DNA from: Piper betle
Lineage: Eukaryota > Streptophyta > Magnoliopsida > Piperales > Piperaceae
Assembly: GCA_033002965.1 (NCBI GenBank)
Contig: JAURVB010013565.1
Span: forward strand, 1-64,000
DNA: 64,000 bases
Direction of reading: 5' to 3'
Below, one piece after another: positions 11,576 through 24,019 of this stretch. The translations under genes and the position numbers were made by a program. Under the pieces are notes generated by a model. It searched no databases. It worked only from the letters and a program-made list of their open reading frames with translations, and was not told the DNA's origin. How positions within the stretch are numbered: the first letter of the stretch is position 1; every line of letters begins with the position of its first letter.

Positions 11576-12340
11576 CACCATAGCTTTTTCCTTTTTTCCC
11601 ATTTACTTAATAACTTGTTTCTTGTTTAGACTGATCAAACATTTGTGAACGTTTTAAACATCATAATGTTAGGCCCTTTGGGATAAACCCAACCCTTAAA
11701 TGCTATCAAGCTAATATCTATCTAACATTATATATTATTCCAGATAGACCATGAATTTGGTCATGACCAATTGTCCCAAAGAAATTTCTTGTCCATGTAT
11801 CCCATTTAGGGATTTTCATATTTATTGATTGACTTGTAAAAGTCATATCTCTCATTAGAAAACTCTGATTGATGTGATTCTTGATTCTCTATATTCCTTG
11901 GAGATTCTAGTTTCATTCCACCAAGTTTCAAAATTATTAAATTTATATTTTGAGTTATGAATTTTTTAAAGTGACGTAATTAATTTGTCCAAAATTCAAA
12001 ACATAGGATTTTTGCTGAGTATTACAAGTCAACCCTTCTTCAAAGTGAAGCCTAGTCTGCCTCTTCAACCATCATCAACCACTTTTGGCTCAATTTCTTT
12101 CCAATTTGTAAGGTCACCCATATGCCTGAACAAGTAATGAAGATTTCATAAGTAGTTCCTCAATTCTTCAACGACCTAAAATGCAAGATACTACCAGAGT
12201 TTTGTGTCGATGCCTCTATCATGATCAAAGTTCTTGTTAGCAGTGATAACCAAAACCTACTTGACAAGGCGAGCCTTAGTTCATATGTGCATTTTCTCTT
12301 CAATATACCTCATGTAGCCAGATCTATTAGGGGTTCCAAC
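11576..12340. other. Unassigned region, possible old retroelement debris
   Basis: No clear family. A stretch at 11668 (TGTTAGGCCCTTTGGG) matches the start of the TRIM-like sequence at 23513, which suggests decayed LTR debris, but the following bases diverge. The 64-codon frame at 12221-12415 crosses into the C LTR start and shows no recognisable domain. Bases 12336-12340 (CCAAC) precede the C LTR and are its candidate target site. Confidence 0.35.
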
Positions 12341-14361
12341 TGTAAAACAGAGCTCGGGTTAAGGTTTTGCCCGCTTATAATTTGCCTGATTCGGGCCAGT
12401 ATCAAGTTGGTTTGAGCGAGCTCGAGCCATACTAGCTTTTAGACAACGAGTATGGGGCCCAAACGGCTATATGAGCATGTTACGGTGGCTAGGTATGCTC
12501 GACATGTAGATGCTAGCTTTAGTTGAGCTATAGCAGAGCACGAGTTATTAGTGTATACACGAGGTATACAGATGATTTTTATGGGGTATTAGGCCTAGAT
12601 CTCCGGCTCGCCCCTGGCCACCAAATAGACACCACCATGACCGCCTTGTGGCCAGCTATCTATTCATAACTCTCACGACCACCAGCACTGCCGCAGTCGC
12701 GGCCGGTGAAGATTTTTTTACACCCGGTTTCCGTTTCTGTTGCCACCTTTTCAAGCAGTTTTTCTGTGCCAACGAGCCACTGTAACGCCGCCATGGCTGC
12801 GATAGCTGCCGGCGATGCAGCTGCACTTGGAAGCAATTCCACCCCCTTTCCGGCCATTTTTGGCCAGCCAACACCTAGACTCCGTCGATTGCCACCTTCA
12901 CCATGTTCCTCGATGCCTAGGCCATCAATCCCAACCGACGGTTTTCTTCCCTAGGTTTGTGTCCCCCTGCCCAAGTTATGTTTACCCGTTTGTCTCTGCC
13001 TGCTTGCATGTGTCTGTGTCTACATCCATAAGTCTAGACCAGTTCGACCAACCCAATCCGCCAGTTTATCCAACCCAAGCTGAGTTAACTCGGCTAACCT
13101 TGTTTAGTTTAGTGAGTTAACCTAGTTCAGCTCATTTTCAACTCATTTTTTGACATTTTTTTAACCATTTTTAGTAATTCGAGAACACCTACATTAGTTT
13201 AAATGCATATTTACATTATTTAGCATATTTTGATATTATTATTTTATTATTTTATTTATTTATTATTGTTTAGTTCTTTTTATTTATATGTTTATCGTAT
13301 ATGATGAATGCTTATGTGAATGTTTATTATTATTATTGATATAATTACTTATTAATATTAATCTTATTCATGTTTACTAAATTTTATTTATTTATTTATT
13401 TATTTGTTCATTGCATGTTGTTATTATATATTTATATTTAATTAAGTATTTTATGTTGGATGACAATGATATTATTATTATTCATGATTAATTAAAATTA
13501 ACTAATTGTTCATTTATTTATTTATTTATAGAATGATTATCTATTTATTTATTTAATTTTTTATATGTTTACTAACATGAGTGTATATATTTATCTATTT
13601 ATTCATTAGTGTATATATTTATTTATTTATTACTTTTTATTAGTATTTCCTTTATTATGTCTTAATTTGCATGCTAGATGTTTAGTTGTAGGTTTATTTA
13701 GCACTATTTTTTTTAACGATGTATTGATGATGTGAGCACACACCACGAGCATGCATTATATAAAGAGGTCAGTATTTTACTTAGTAGTGGGTTTCAATGT
13801 TGGTTTCAGAGTCTAACCTCGCTATAGATGAGACGCCATGCTTGGAGCTTGGACCACAGGTCCATTAGGACTCTTCTTAGTTTTTATCGTTATAGTCTAT
13901 TGCTGATTTGATTTCTAGATCCCTCAAGTTTGATTTAGAAAATAAGATCTGCCACAAGTTACCTTTGGGCCTATTATATAAATCCCTGCCCATGCCTATA
14001 TATAATTTTCTCGAGTTTTCGGATGAGATGTGAGACAAGGGAAAATCAATAACCATGCTATGCGAGCGGGTGTGTACTAGTGAAAGCGGGCTCTGTATTG
14101 GTGAGCAGGCAGTTCCATTCCCAAGGGATCTTGACAACTCTACATTTGAGTTCCTCAAACCGAAAGAAGTGTGGCAGATTATGGGTACTGTAATGCAGCA
14201 CATGTCTAGACTTGTGGTTTCAAAGGACACTAAAGGCCCATGCCTGAGAGTACTCGATCTCTGTGCTTAGTGCCAAGAGTGATACAAAGGATGTAGAGGG
14301 CTGAAGAAAAAAGGAAAATAAATTGATGTTCCCGCACAAGGGATATTTTTGAAAGTTGCCA

Positions 14362-16583
14362 TGCAAAACCCCAAAAATAATAATAATTAATAATAATAAT
14401 AAGGCTATTTTATCTAGGGTTTTGTAAATCTTAACAACGAACCATAAATATTATTAATTAAATTAATTCTTTAAAAAAACAATATTATAAATTAATCAAT
14501 TATAACCTTTAGCATATCGGTACAATGAATGATATAATTATAACTAATTATGTTGTTTAAAAATGTTTGAGTCGGACCGGGAAGGATAGAACATCGGAGA
14601 ATTTTATTTATTTTAAAGTGGGATACTTTAAGGGAGTTGGGTTGCGTCTCTACCTGGTTAAATTCTCATGTTGGGGTGTTTTCCCATACACTAGCCATCA
14701 CTACTTCTTCTTCACCATCATCGTTTCCAAATCTCTTCTCCTCTTCCTTGCCAGACTGAGCATCCTCCTTGTTTTGGTACCTTCACTATCTTCTTTTCTT
14801 TTTCTTTCTTCTATGTGCATGCACGTAGAGTTCGTGTTTAGCCATGTTCATTTATTTTGTTGTTTGTTGGTGGATATCATGATCTATTTTAATAACAGTA
14901 GATTATCATGTTATGAATTTCTATTAAATTATTACTTTAATCTTTATTGATAATAAGTTTTGATAATCATGTGAATTAAAGTATTAATCAATAAAAAATC
15001 AAACTAATTTTTCACGATTAAGATTCATCCATGGCCGACGAGTTCTCGTGTTCAGCAAGATGGGAAATCAAAGGCAACCTTCGCCAAGGCTCCCTTCATT
15101 CATTCATCTCCGACAGCCCCTCTGAGGGAAATGGTTGAAGATTTGGCTTACCCTATTCCTCGTTTTTGATGGCTTGAGGGGTGTATTTCGGTTGGTGGAA
15201 TTGAGTTAAAGAATGTGACAAATGTGGCAGCTTGTCTCTGCAAACCAGCATTTCATTTCTTCCCTCCAACCCGCTGCCAGCGTTCATAATGGTGGTTTCA
15301 ACCGGGGATCCATTCAGCAGATGATTGCAAGCCAAGAAAAATTAATAATGGCTATTAATAATGATAGTGATTAAAAATTAAAACTGTAAACTAAATTGTG
15401 AACAACATGGTTAAGTAATTATCATCTCAAAGGAAAATATACTAATAATTGTAATTTATAAGTTAATAATTATTTTATCATAGTGAACTATGAATTATGA
15501 TTTAAATAATTAATTTAAAATGTAAAGTATGACTTAAATGATTATGTCACATGAATAATTAATTATCTCACTAAACTTGTTGTAAATGTTGGGAATTGAA
15601 TATTTAATATTGTTGAATGTTGCATGTTTTATGTTGTTGAATTCTAATAATGATATATTTAAGTCACTTAGTCGCATGCATTTCCACTCGAATAAAATTA
15701 TAATTGTGTATAATTTTATGTTCTCGTTTAGATTGGGATCTTTGGTTATGGTTGCAGGTTCACTTACGAATTATCTAGGTCCATATAATTATTTGAAATA
15801 TTGTATTTTCCCTTTTTTGCAACCCTGCTCTGCCTAAGCCAAGATTCAACCACCATGCACCAAGTGCAACTGGGGTCAAGGAATTGACTCAGTCTGACAT
15901 GGGGTCGCACCCTTAAAAAAATTACTATGCTGCAGTCTTGGTCGGCTTGAGTTCATATCCGACCACCATGCGCCGAGCGCAACTGGGGTTAATGAATCGA
16001 CACAATCCGACATAGGGCAGCACCCCCTGAAAGATTAAATACCTGCCCCCATGCCGAAAGGGGTGACAGGGTGAGTGGCACAAGACGGCTCATTATTCAC
16101 CTGTGATACTGAGAGGGTGAGTCAATGGCAAATATCGGCAACTACAGGCTGTGGGCCACGTGCGTGTGTGCGCATGCATGGGATTGTAGCTGGATGGGGT
16201 GGCCACCCCTCCCAGCATAATTGGAGCTCAGCATAGGCTCATAACAACTAAAAGTCTCGAGAAATGATAATAGGGATTATGATAACTTGTTTCATTTAAT
16301 TATACAGCTTAGTGGTTTTATCACTAACGCGAAATTGCCTCCGCAGGTATGAGCATGGAAGGATGGGTAGAGTCGGGACAACTAGAGGACTCTATTGTTA
16401 GACTATTCTTTCCTCGAGGTTGTTTGCATGGCAGTGGGATTTTGGTTTAGTTCATGGGCTTAAATTATTTCGAGCTTATAGTATATTTAAAATGATTGAA
16501 AATTAATAGAAAATTAATTTACGAGACACTTAGTTTCGTATAGTAACACTTGGCTCGTGGCTCGAAACGGGCGGCCCGTTACA
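14362..16583 (+). mobile_element. Solo LTR of family A inside family C LTR
   Basis: It starts TGCAAAACCCC and ends CCCGTTACA. The flanking 5-mers are TGCCA (14357-14361) and TGCCG (16584-16588), a duplication with one change. Copy Ca at about 10484 shows the uninterrupted site. The block around 15034 (ATCCATGGCCGACG) is the empty site for the TRIM that sits in the first A LTR. Shared LTR blocks include GGTGTTTTCCCATACACTAG at 14675, the GCATGCATTTCCACTCGAAT area near 15673 and GAAATTGCCTCCGCAGGTAT near 16330. It contains a two-copy 113-bp repeat. The ORF at 14567-14950 lies wholly in the LTR and shows no domain. Confidence 0.88.
15836..16040 (+). repeat. 113-bp tandem repeat in family A LTR, two copies
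   Basis: The units share CCACCATGC.CC.AG.GCAACTGGGGT and later GGG..GCACCC; they start at 15850 and 15963. The same unit appears at 19430-19620 in the other plus-strand A LTR. At the same LTR position the first A copy has a 30-bp repeat and the minus-strand copy has a 65-75-bp repeat. Confidence 0.8.
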
Positions 16584-16929
16584 TGCCGAGGCACAAGATG
16601 AGTAAGAATGGGATGTTGTCAAGCTAAGGCTAACTGCTCCTGATTAGCGCCGTTATGAGAAATTATGTGAAGAAGTATATAAAGATTTTCATTTAATATG
16701 AGGGTCATCTCTCTTGTGCCAGTTTGGCTATTAGTTATTTCTATACAAACAACACTCATTACTGATATTTTCCCTGTTATATATGTAGGTTTTTTGATCC
16801 TCAGTCGGCTTTGGTGGCTGGAAAGACAAATGCTACACACATTTGAGCTCAATGCAGTTACTTTCTTTCATACTTTTATTTATAGTTGATGAGTTTTTAC
16901 GTATATTTACCAATATCTTTCATTCTCTT

Positions 16930-19900
16930 TGTAACATCCAGTTTTGGTTCACCCATGAACCATCCTAGAAATGTTACTAATGACTGAACTGTTCACTAAT
17001 CTACTTGATTTGGTTCAGCCGACCCTGATCTACCCTTGGTGTCTCAAGATAGTGACGCTGCATGCAAAACATGGATGGGATGCTTGGGTTCTAACATTGT
17101 CCTATATACATGCTATGATATGCAAAAAAGTAAACAAACAAACCAAGCAAACAAAACGTTCAAAAGAAATATCTGCTTTTAAAAATGAAACAGACAGAGT
17201 CTCCCCTAAAAGAGCATTAGAGGTCACCCTATCAATGACAATCAGTATATATTTATAACAACAAAAATCAGAAGCACATTCCAAACATGGCATGTTTACA
17301 CATTCTAGTTATCTTCGCTTCATAGCTCACCCTGTTCATTTTCCACTTTCCATTTGCATTCACATACAAAATATCTTTAGTGGTTTACATAATATCATTC
17401 AAAATTATTATCCATATAGTTTAATACATCACCAATTGGAGTCAGCAGGTACATGTGCGCGCGATTTCATTGGTGCTCCTCCACAATCCGGACGGTGCTC
17501 ATCTCTCGAGATTCTCACCTACATATATAATGAAAAGACGCCTATAACAAGTGTTACTGGTCCAGAAATCACTAATAACAAACTGACACAAGAGAGCTAA
17601 CCCTCCTGTTGAATAAAAACCTCATACACTTCCTCAAGAACTCTCATAAGGGCAATAATGGGAGTTGTCGACCTCGGGCGGGTTCATCCCCTTTCCATCT
17701 CATTATCTTTCCTTGTCTACTTTAAACTATCCTTTTGCATGGGAAAATCATTCTTTTTCCTCTCAGCCCTCTACAACCTCCATATTACTCCTAGCCCTGA
17801 GTATAGAGGTCGAGTACTCTCAAGCAAGTGCTTTCTATACCCTTTTACGCCACAAGTCTAGACATGCGCTATACACCATCAATTTCCCTCGTCTCACATC
17901 TCACTAAAAATGTGAAAACTTTATATACAAAGGCCTGGGTAGTGAGTTCAGTATAATCAGCACAAAGGCATCGTGAGCTAGATTTGAGTTTTGAAAGAAA
18001 ACTTGTGGGACCTTATCCTCGAGGGTTTTTAATCCGGAAATAAGATTGGCTAAATAGTCTGTCTGGAGTGGTATACAATAAGTTGGCCACACGACACATC
18101 CGCTTACCTGTTAAATCAAATCATGATAGATTGAGACAATAAATCGGGATCAAGTCCTAAATGGACTTGGTAGAAGCTCCAAACTATTCCTCGTGCCTAG
18201 GCGGCGAGCTCGTACTCCATACCTACACATCAAATCTAGAAGCTAACACCCGCTAATTGAATGATGCATCAAACATCCTATAGCATACACACACCACATC
18301 ATTCATCAATCACACAATGTTTCCTATGCTATGTTACATTAGATTAGGATAATTACTTAGTTCACCTAATTAGTTCCTTAGCATCCATTTTAATACACTT
18401 CAATCAGGTGATTCATATTTTATTTTTATTTACCATAAAAATATCTAGCACGTCAATTCATCAATCCTAATATGTTGTGCTAACAATCATCAATTTTAAA
18501 TAATTAAATTGGAGGTAATTATTCATCACATCCTCAACAATCGGCGATAATTATGGTTTCATCGCGTGTCTTAGAGCTCAAATTCGATGCTCGACGGCGT
18601 CCGAATTTCGATCGAGTTGGATTGGATGAGCTCGACGGACATTCCGATAAATTTTAACGAATCCAGTTTTTTGGCACTTTTTGTTGGTTTTCAAGCAACC
18701 TTTCAGCGACTGTTGCTAGTGGTGGCTACTAGCAAGTTGGTAGCGGTATAGGGTACCGTTGGCACCGGCTTGGTGAGCCCGATGCATCTACGACGTCAAC
18801 GTGGTCAGCGAAGGTGGCGGCTCACCATAAAATGGTAAAACAAGGCTATTAGCAGTGAGGTATGGTGTGAAACCCCCAAAAAAATAATTAAGTTATTTTA
18901 TTTAGGGTTTTGTAAATCGTAGATTGGACCATTAATAATATTTAATTAAATTAATTGTTAAGAATTAATATTATAAATTATCAATTATAACTTTTAGAGT
19001 ATCAGTACAATGGTTTTAAATAAGTTTTATTTATTAAATTTTCTGATTGGGACCTATTTGCATTAATTTAATAGTCAATTTTTTGACTTTTTGTTATCAC
19101 ACAAATGATATAATTATGAATGATTACATTCTTTTCTAAAACAATTAATGCAGTGACTTCTTGAATTCCACACTTATTAATAAAGTTTAATATAGTGACT
19201 TCCTGAATTTCACAAATATTTTCCTATACATAAGAGAATTCTGTTGATATTAAATGAAACATCCTCTTGATAGTTTGTGAGCACATTTAGCTTAGAAAGG
19301 GAAGACTTTAGAGAAGTTTCATTCATATGAGGATCATGTGTCGAAGTTGTGGGTGACTCATCAAAATTTCAGGTTTGTATAATCACTCGAAATGTTATAA
19401 ATTCCTATGTGGGAGTTTTGGTCTGCCTGAGCCCACATTCGACCACTATGCGGTAAGCGCAACCGGATCAAAGAATTGGCTTAGTTCAACACGGGGCAGC
19501 ACCCTTAAAAATTACTATATGGGAGTCTTGGTTGGCTTGAGCTCACATTCGACCACCATGCCCCCATGACGAAAGGGGTGACAAGGCAACACCCTTAAAG
19601 AATTGACTCACTCTAACACAGGGCAACACCCTTAAAATTCTTTGAAAGATTAAATACCTGCCCCCATGCCGAAAGGGGTGACAGGGCGCAGTTGCGCAAG
19701 ATGGCTCATTATGCACTTGTGATACTGAGAGGGTGAGTCAATGGTAAATATTAATAACTATAGGCCGAGGGCCACGTAGCATGTGTGCACATACATGGAA
19801 TTGTAGCTGGATGAGCGGCCACCCTCTCAGCATATTAAGAGCTCAGCATAAGCTTATAATCACTAAAAGTCAAAGCAATGATGTTGTGGAACATATTAAT

Positions 19901-20980
19901 TTTTTCTTGTAATTATACGACTAAGTGTTTTTACTACTAACGTGGAATTGCCTCTGTAGGTATGAACATGGAAGGATTGGTAGAGTTGGGACAGCTAGCG
20001 GACTCTGTTATTGGACTATTCTTTTTTCTAAATTCTTTGCATGGAAATGAGATTTTGGTTCATTTAATGGGGCTTAGATTATTCTAAGCATATATTCTTT
20101 TATATTTTATGTCATGGTTTTTAAAATCTTGACAATTGATAGAAAAATTAATTTATGAAACATGTAGTTTCATATCATAACACTTGGCTCGTGGCTCAGG
20201 ATGGGCAGGTCTTTACATATGGAGATTTGGTTGATGTGGGTGGCACTAGGCTCCACTCCTGTCAGGGAAGGTCTTTAGAGGGTCGGCGACGTTGAGGCGG
20301 CGACTGGATTGCGGCGGTAGCGGCAATGAGAGCATGGCAATAGGGCACGACTCTCTCTCATCATGGTTATTGTGTGGCGGCCAGGAGCACTCAAGGCCGC
20401 ATAGCGATGGTACAATGAGGCTCAACGGCATTGATCTGCAGTGAGGTGATGTCAGGGGCAGTGTTAGCGACGAGCAAGGGGGCAGTGTTGAGGGTTTGGA
20501 GGGAGAAGATTAGTGTTGGGGGGAGAAATAGTTTAGTGGCGATATTGTAAATAAATGTTGACTCGACTCCAACTCATGTCAAAAATAATAACTAACACGT
20601 AATAAATCCTAGAAAAATACAAAAAATAAGGAAAAATTCCATAAAATATAATATACACCATAACATCACAATGACATATTCTATAACTAATAGCCCACCC
20701 ATACTACCCTATAACATGTCCTAATATGCGGCTTAAAAATAATTCTATTATCAAATACATAAAAATAATATATTGTATACTTTCATATATTCTGATAACT
20801 CATTTCTCACCATATTAACGTTGTTATCATCATATACTAGGGTACACTTAACTCTCATCGCTCATAACTCACAATTGGCCTCAACTTATCACGTGGTTCA
20901 TGAAACTAACTCGACTCGCACTGACAGTTGAACCGACTCATTCACTAATTTAAACTCTAACTCGAGTCCCAGGATTTACA
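16930..20980 (-). mobile_element. Family B 3' LTR of a minus-strand element (copy B2), split by solo A LTR
   Basis: In minus orientation it runs from TGTAAATCCTGGGACTCGAG at 20980 to TGTTACA at 16930. Immediately beyond 20980 lies the reverse of GGAGGGAAGGT, the polypurine tract, followed by chromovirus internal sequence, so this is the 3' LTR of a minus-strand element. A solo A LTR with perfect TATGG duplications sits at 18866-20217. Without it the LTR is about 2.7 kb. The copy is more diverged than B3, B4 and B5: its long hairpin near 18050-18100 is no longer paired. Confidence 0.88.
18866..20217 (+). mobile_element. Solo LTR of family A inside B2 LTR
   Basis: It starts TGTGAAACCCCC and ends GGTCTTTACA. 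Perfect 5-bp duplications TATGG lie at 18861-18865 and 20218-20222. It is about 1.35 kb, shorter than the 14362-16583 copy because about 0.9 kb between about 19130 and 19370 is missing. It carries the 113-bp type repeat (two CGACCAC.ATGC units near 19440 and 19550) and the GTGGAATTGCCTCTGTAGGTAT block near 19940. Confidence 0.92.
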
Positions 20981-21123
20981 ACCTTCCCTCCTTAGAAAAA
21001 TTTCACCCACAAAATTTTAACCAAGGAAGTTTTAAACTCATTCATTATTTGAAAAAAAATATAATCTCTCGTAAGGTACCTACTTGTAAAGCTGGTTGCT
21101 CGAATATCTCTTGGTGTTTCTTC
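20981..21123 (-). other. Polypurine tract and 3' non-coding end of the B2 internal region
   Basis: Read on the minus strand, the purine run AAGGAGGGAAGGT abuts the LTR start at 20980, and AAAATTTTGTGGGTGAAATT just upstream is the decayed form of the ATTTCGAGGACGAAATTT block. This tract primes plus-strand DNA. A TRIM array interrupts the region at 21124. Confidence 0.8.
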
Positions 21124-21880
21124 TGTAACGACCCAGCCCAAAGTGCAAACTAATGAGCTAAGCCATCTCTTCAAAGTTGGTTAACCAAGTTAAAAATCTA
21201 TAGTCCATTCCCACTTATAAACAGGATCTTATCCCAGTAGGTATTAGATGTGGTACTAAGTTGAGGGATCTCACAATCCACTTAGCGTAAGAAATTCGTC
21301 CTCCAAAATTCCTACACTTGCCTGTTGCTAGCCCCATCCCACAACCGGCAACCTAGGCAACATCCCTAGTCCAGCCCACCATCTAACATGGAACCAAGTG
21401 CTCTGATACCATTTGTAACAACCCAGCCCACTAGCCCAAAGTGCAAACTAATGGGCTCAGTCATCTCTTCAATAGTGGTTAACCAAGTTAAAGATCTATA
21501 GTCCATTCCCACTTATAAACAGGATCTTATCCCACTAGGTATTAGATATCGGACTAAGTTGAGGGATCTCACAATCCACCCAATTTAGGAGATTTCGTCC
21601 CCAAAATTTCTATACATGGCCCATTGCTAGCCTCAGCACAGGTCTTTCTCTGGCTGTGGCTAACACCCTTACCCAACGTCCCTAGTCCAACCTATCATCT
21701 AACATGGAACTAGGTTGCTTCGATACCATTTGTAACGACCCAACCCATAGTGTAACGTAATGGGCTAAGTCATTTCTGTAAAAGTGGTTAACCAAATTAA
21801 TGATCTATTGTCGATTCCCACTTATAAACAAGATCTTATCCCAGTAGGTATTAAATGTGGGACTAAGTTGAGGGATCTCG
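21124..21880 (-). mobile_element. TRIM array: three LTRs and two internal segments, second locus
   Basis: This is the same family as at 1513-2406. LTRs lie at 21124-21275, 21414-21573 and 21731-21880. The primer site is perfect next to the middle LTR (reverse complement of TGGTATCAGAGC at 21400-21411). The second LTR has a small duplication (CAGCCCACTAGCCC). The last LTR lacks its final ACA. The target lies in a TTCTTC-rich stretch, so the flanking duplication is ambiguous (TCTTC on the left, TTCTTC a few bases into the right flank). It is inserted between the polypurine tract and the integrase end of B2. Confidence 0.9.
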
Positions 21881-23512
21881 TTGCTTCTTCTTCTCATTCT
21901 CGCATCCCCATGTAGATTCTTCAACTCCTCTTTGAGTCCAATGCACTCATACTAAGGGAACCTTTCTACTTTGGAGAGTCTTCACTCCGCGATCCACAAT
22001 CTGAATTGCATCTTTTGGATACGTTAGGTCTTGTTGCAACTCTATCTCTCTAATGTTGACAACATGAGAGTTGTATGGATGGTATTTATTTAGCATCGAC
22101 ACATGCAAGACACTGCACATCTGATAGGTGGGGCAGCAATGCTAGCCAGTAAGCTGCTAGTCCAATGCGCTCAATCACATCAAACAGTCCAATATATCAT
22201 GGAATAAGTTTCCCTTGTGTCTCGAATCTTGTGTCCCTTAGTCGGAGAGACCTTTAGGAGAATGTGATCTCTTAATGCGAAATAAACCTCACGTATGCAT
22301 TGATCAACGTAACTTTTATGTTTGTCTTGAGCTGACCTCATCATCTTCCTAATCTGCATTACCACTTTCTGTGTCTGCTACATCATCTCTGGCCCAACTA
22401 TGGCTGGCTCGCTGCCCTATACCCAACACATTGGGGATCGACATGGTTTGCTATATAGTGCCTTGAATGGTGTCATTCCTATCATGGCCTCATCACTATT
22501 GATGTAGCAGAACTCCACTAGGGATAAGTGCTCTTCCCAACTTCCTCTGAAAACTAAAATGCATGCTCGCGGCAAATCGTCTAGGATCTGTATGGTTCTC
22601 TCAGTCTACCCATATATCCGAGGGTAAAAGGCTATGATGAATCTTGATTGAGTGCCCATAGCTACCTGAAATGCTTTTCAAAATCAAGATGTGAACCTTG
22701 GATCCATGTCTAATATGATCTCCCATGGCACTCAATGTAGCTTGACTATCTGGTCTCTGCAAAGCATGGCCAAAGTGGTCAGTTGGTAATCCATCCTAAT
22801 TGGTATGAAATGTACGCTCATTGTGAGTCGATATACTATAACCCATATTGCATCCTTCTATAGGTGGGTCCTAGGCAAACCAACTACAAAGTCATATGTT
22901 GTACTCTCCCACTTCCACTCTGGGGTTCCCAATGGTTGTAGCATTCCACCTAGGCGTACGTGCTCGCCTTCACTTGCTGGCACACCAAAAATCTGGCACT
23001 TGTGTTGTATTCCTCTCTCTTCATTCCAAGCCACCCTATGTTCTTCGGGTACATCTTCACTCCACCTGGATGCACTGAACATCTCGACGTGTGAGCTTCA
23101 TGAAGAATCATACTTCGATGTCCAGGACACTCAGGAACATTTGGCACAAAGAGTCGACCTCTCAGTCAAACTAACCCATCGGTATCCTTGGCCAATTCCT
23201 GGTGTGTTCCCTACTCCAACCACTGCTTCAACTGTGGATCTGCTTCCTGTGCAATCCTAATCTGCTCAAGTACTTTTGGCCGAATGGATAGTCGTGCCAT
23301 CATTCCAGCCAACTATCTCTATCGTGTAGTATACTTAGTCACAACATTGTTGTCAATACTCCTGAGTACGAGACTCATGGTTTCCTGCTCAATGCACCTG
23401 CTACCACATTCACTTTGCCCTCGTGGTATGCTATGTCAATCTCATAATCTGCTAACATCTCCAGCCAATTTATGTTTCCTATTCAAATCCTTCTGTCATG
23501 ACTGTCATATCT
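21881..23512 (-). pseudogene. Ty3/gypsy pol remnant: RNase H end and integrase (B2 element)
   Basis: Read from 23512 leftwards, the order is the end of RNase H (decayed ADALSRK-like region near 23400), the integrase zinc finger (ILHEAHTSRCSVHPGG near 23100, ending CQQVKAS near 22970), the core start (PEWKWESTTYDFVVGLPRT near 22890), a decayed core, MIGMTPFKALYSKPC near 22460 and the C-terminal part (MRSAQDKHKSYVDQ, then DHILLKVSPTKG near 22240). Frames are interrupted by many stops and shifts. Gag, protease and reverse transcriptase are gone. The clade is Tekay/Del-like. It shows that LTR family B once included pol-coding elements. Confidence 0.88.
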
Positions 23513-23828
23513 GTTAGGCCCTTTGGGCCCCCAAAAGGGATTTGCAATATGTGTCACAGGCCTCTCTTAATCCAAAAGCTAGCTCAAGGAATAAGGTTTG
23601 CCCATTAACCTATATACTAGTCACCATCATGATCCACGATCTATGTGAGATAAACACAACAACTCCCCTTCACACATCAGGTGATCCAGAAAACATCATC
23701 GTCTAGCAATATCCCCCTCATCAGACGACACTCACATATCATCACATGGCAAACTTCTTTTAAATCATCAAATGGAACCCATGAAGGAAACTTCCACAAT
23801 CGGCGTAGGTAAAACCTAGCTCTAATAC
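23513..23828 (-). mobile_element. Partial TRIM of a second family (one LTR, internal, primer site)
   Basis: On the minus strand there is a short LTR TGTTGTGTTTATCTCACATA to GGCCTAACA (about 23513-23654), directly preceded by a purine tract GAAGGGGAGT, then about 170 bp of internal sequence ending in GTATTAGAGC (reverse complement at 23819-23828), a decayed TGGTATCAGAGC primer site. The second LTR is missing: a plus-strand family B LTR begins at the next base. The family resembles common short TRIMs with a TGTTGTG start. No ORF. Confidence 0.65.
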
Positions 23829-24019
23829 TGTAAAACCTGTGACTCGAGTCAGAGTTTTACGGGAGTGAACCAGTCGGTTCAACCGTTGGTTCGAGTCGAG
23901 TCAGCTTCATGGACCGCGAGTTGAGTTGAGGCCAGCTATGAGTTATGAGCGATGAGGGTCATGTATGCTTAAGTGTACGATGATAACGTCTAAAAGATGA
24001 TGAAAAATGGGTTATCAAG
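23829..24019 (+). mobile_element. Family B LTR fragment (first 190 bp)
   Basis: It starts TGTAAAACCTGTGACTCGAG and carries the complementary GAGTTTTAC, CAGTCGGTTCAACCGTTGGT and GAGTTATGAGCGATGAGGGT, as in the 51520 copy. It is cut by the reversed A LTR that begins at 24020. Confidence 0.88.

Larger units (their letters stand above)
12341..16929 (+). mobile_element. Family C LTR interrupted by a solo A LTR (copy Cb)
   Basis: It begins TGTAAAAC and soon has a complementary GGTTAAGGTTTTGCC, as in the other C copies. A GC-rich part (12640-13080) is followed by an AT-rich part (13200-13650) with many TTTATT runs. Bases 13965-14005 hold the shared TATATAAATCCCTGCCC and CTATATATAA boxes. The LTR is split by a solo A LTR (14362-16583) and resumes at 16584. 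It continues to 16929, where a minus-strand family B element begins, so its own 3' end is not seen. Confidence 0.78.

Noticed and set aside
12221..12415. 64-codon frame as a small gene
   Set aside because: It runs across the start of a C LTR and has no recognisable domain or close start context.
14567..14950. 127-codon hydrophobic frame
   Set aside because: It lies wholly inside a solo A LTR with target duplications; the phenylalanine and leucine-rich product reflects TTC-rich sequence.
22805..23517. Plus-strand frames of 151 and 109 codons
   Set aside because: They are the complement of the integrase and RNase H remnant, whose minus-strand motifs are clear.
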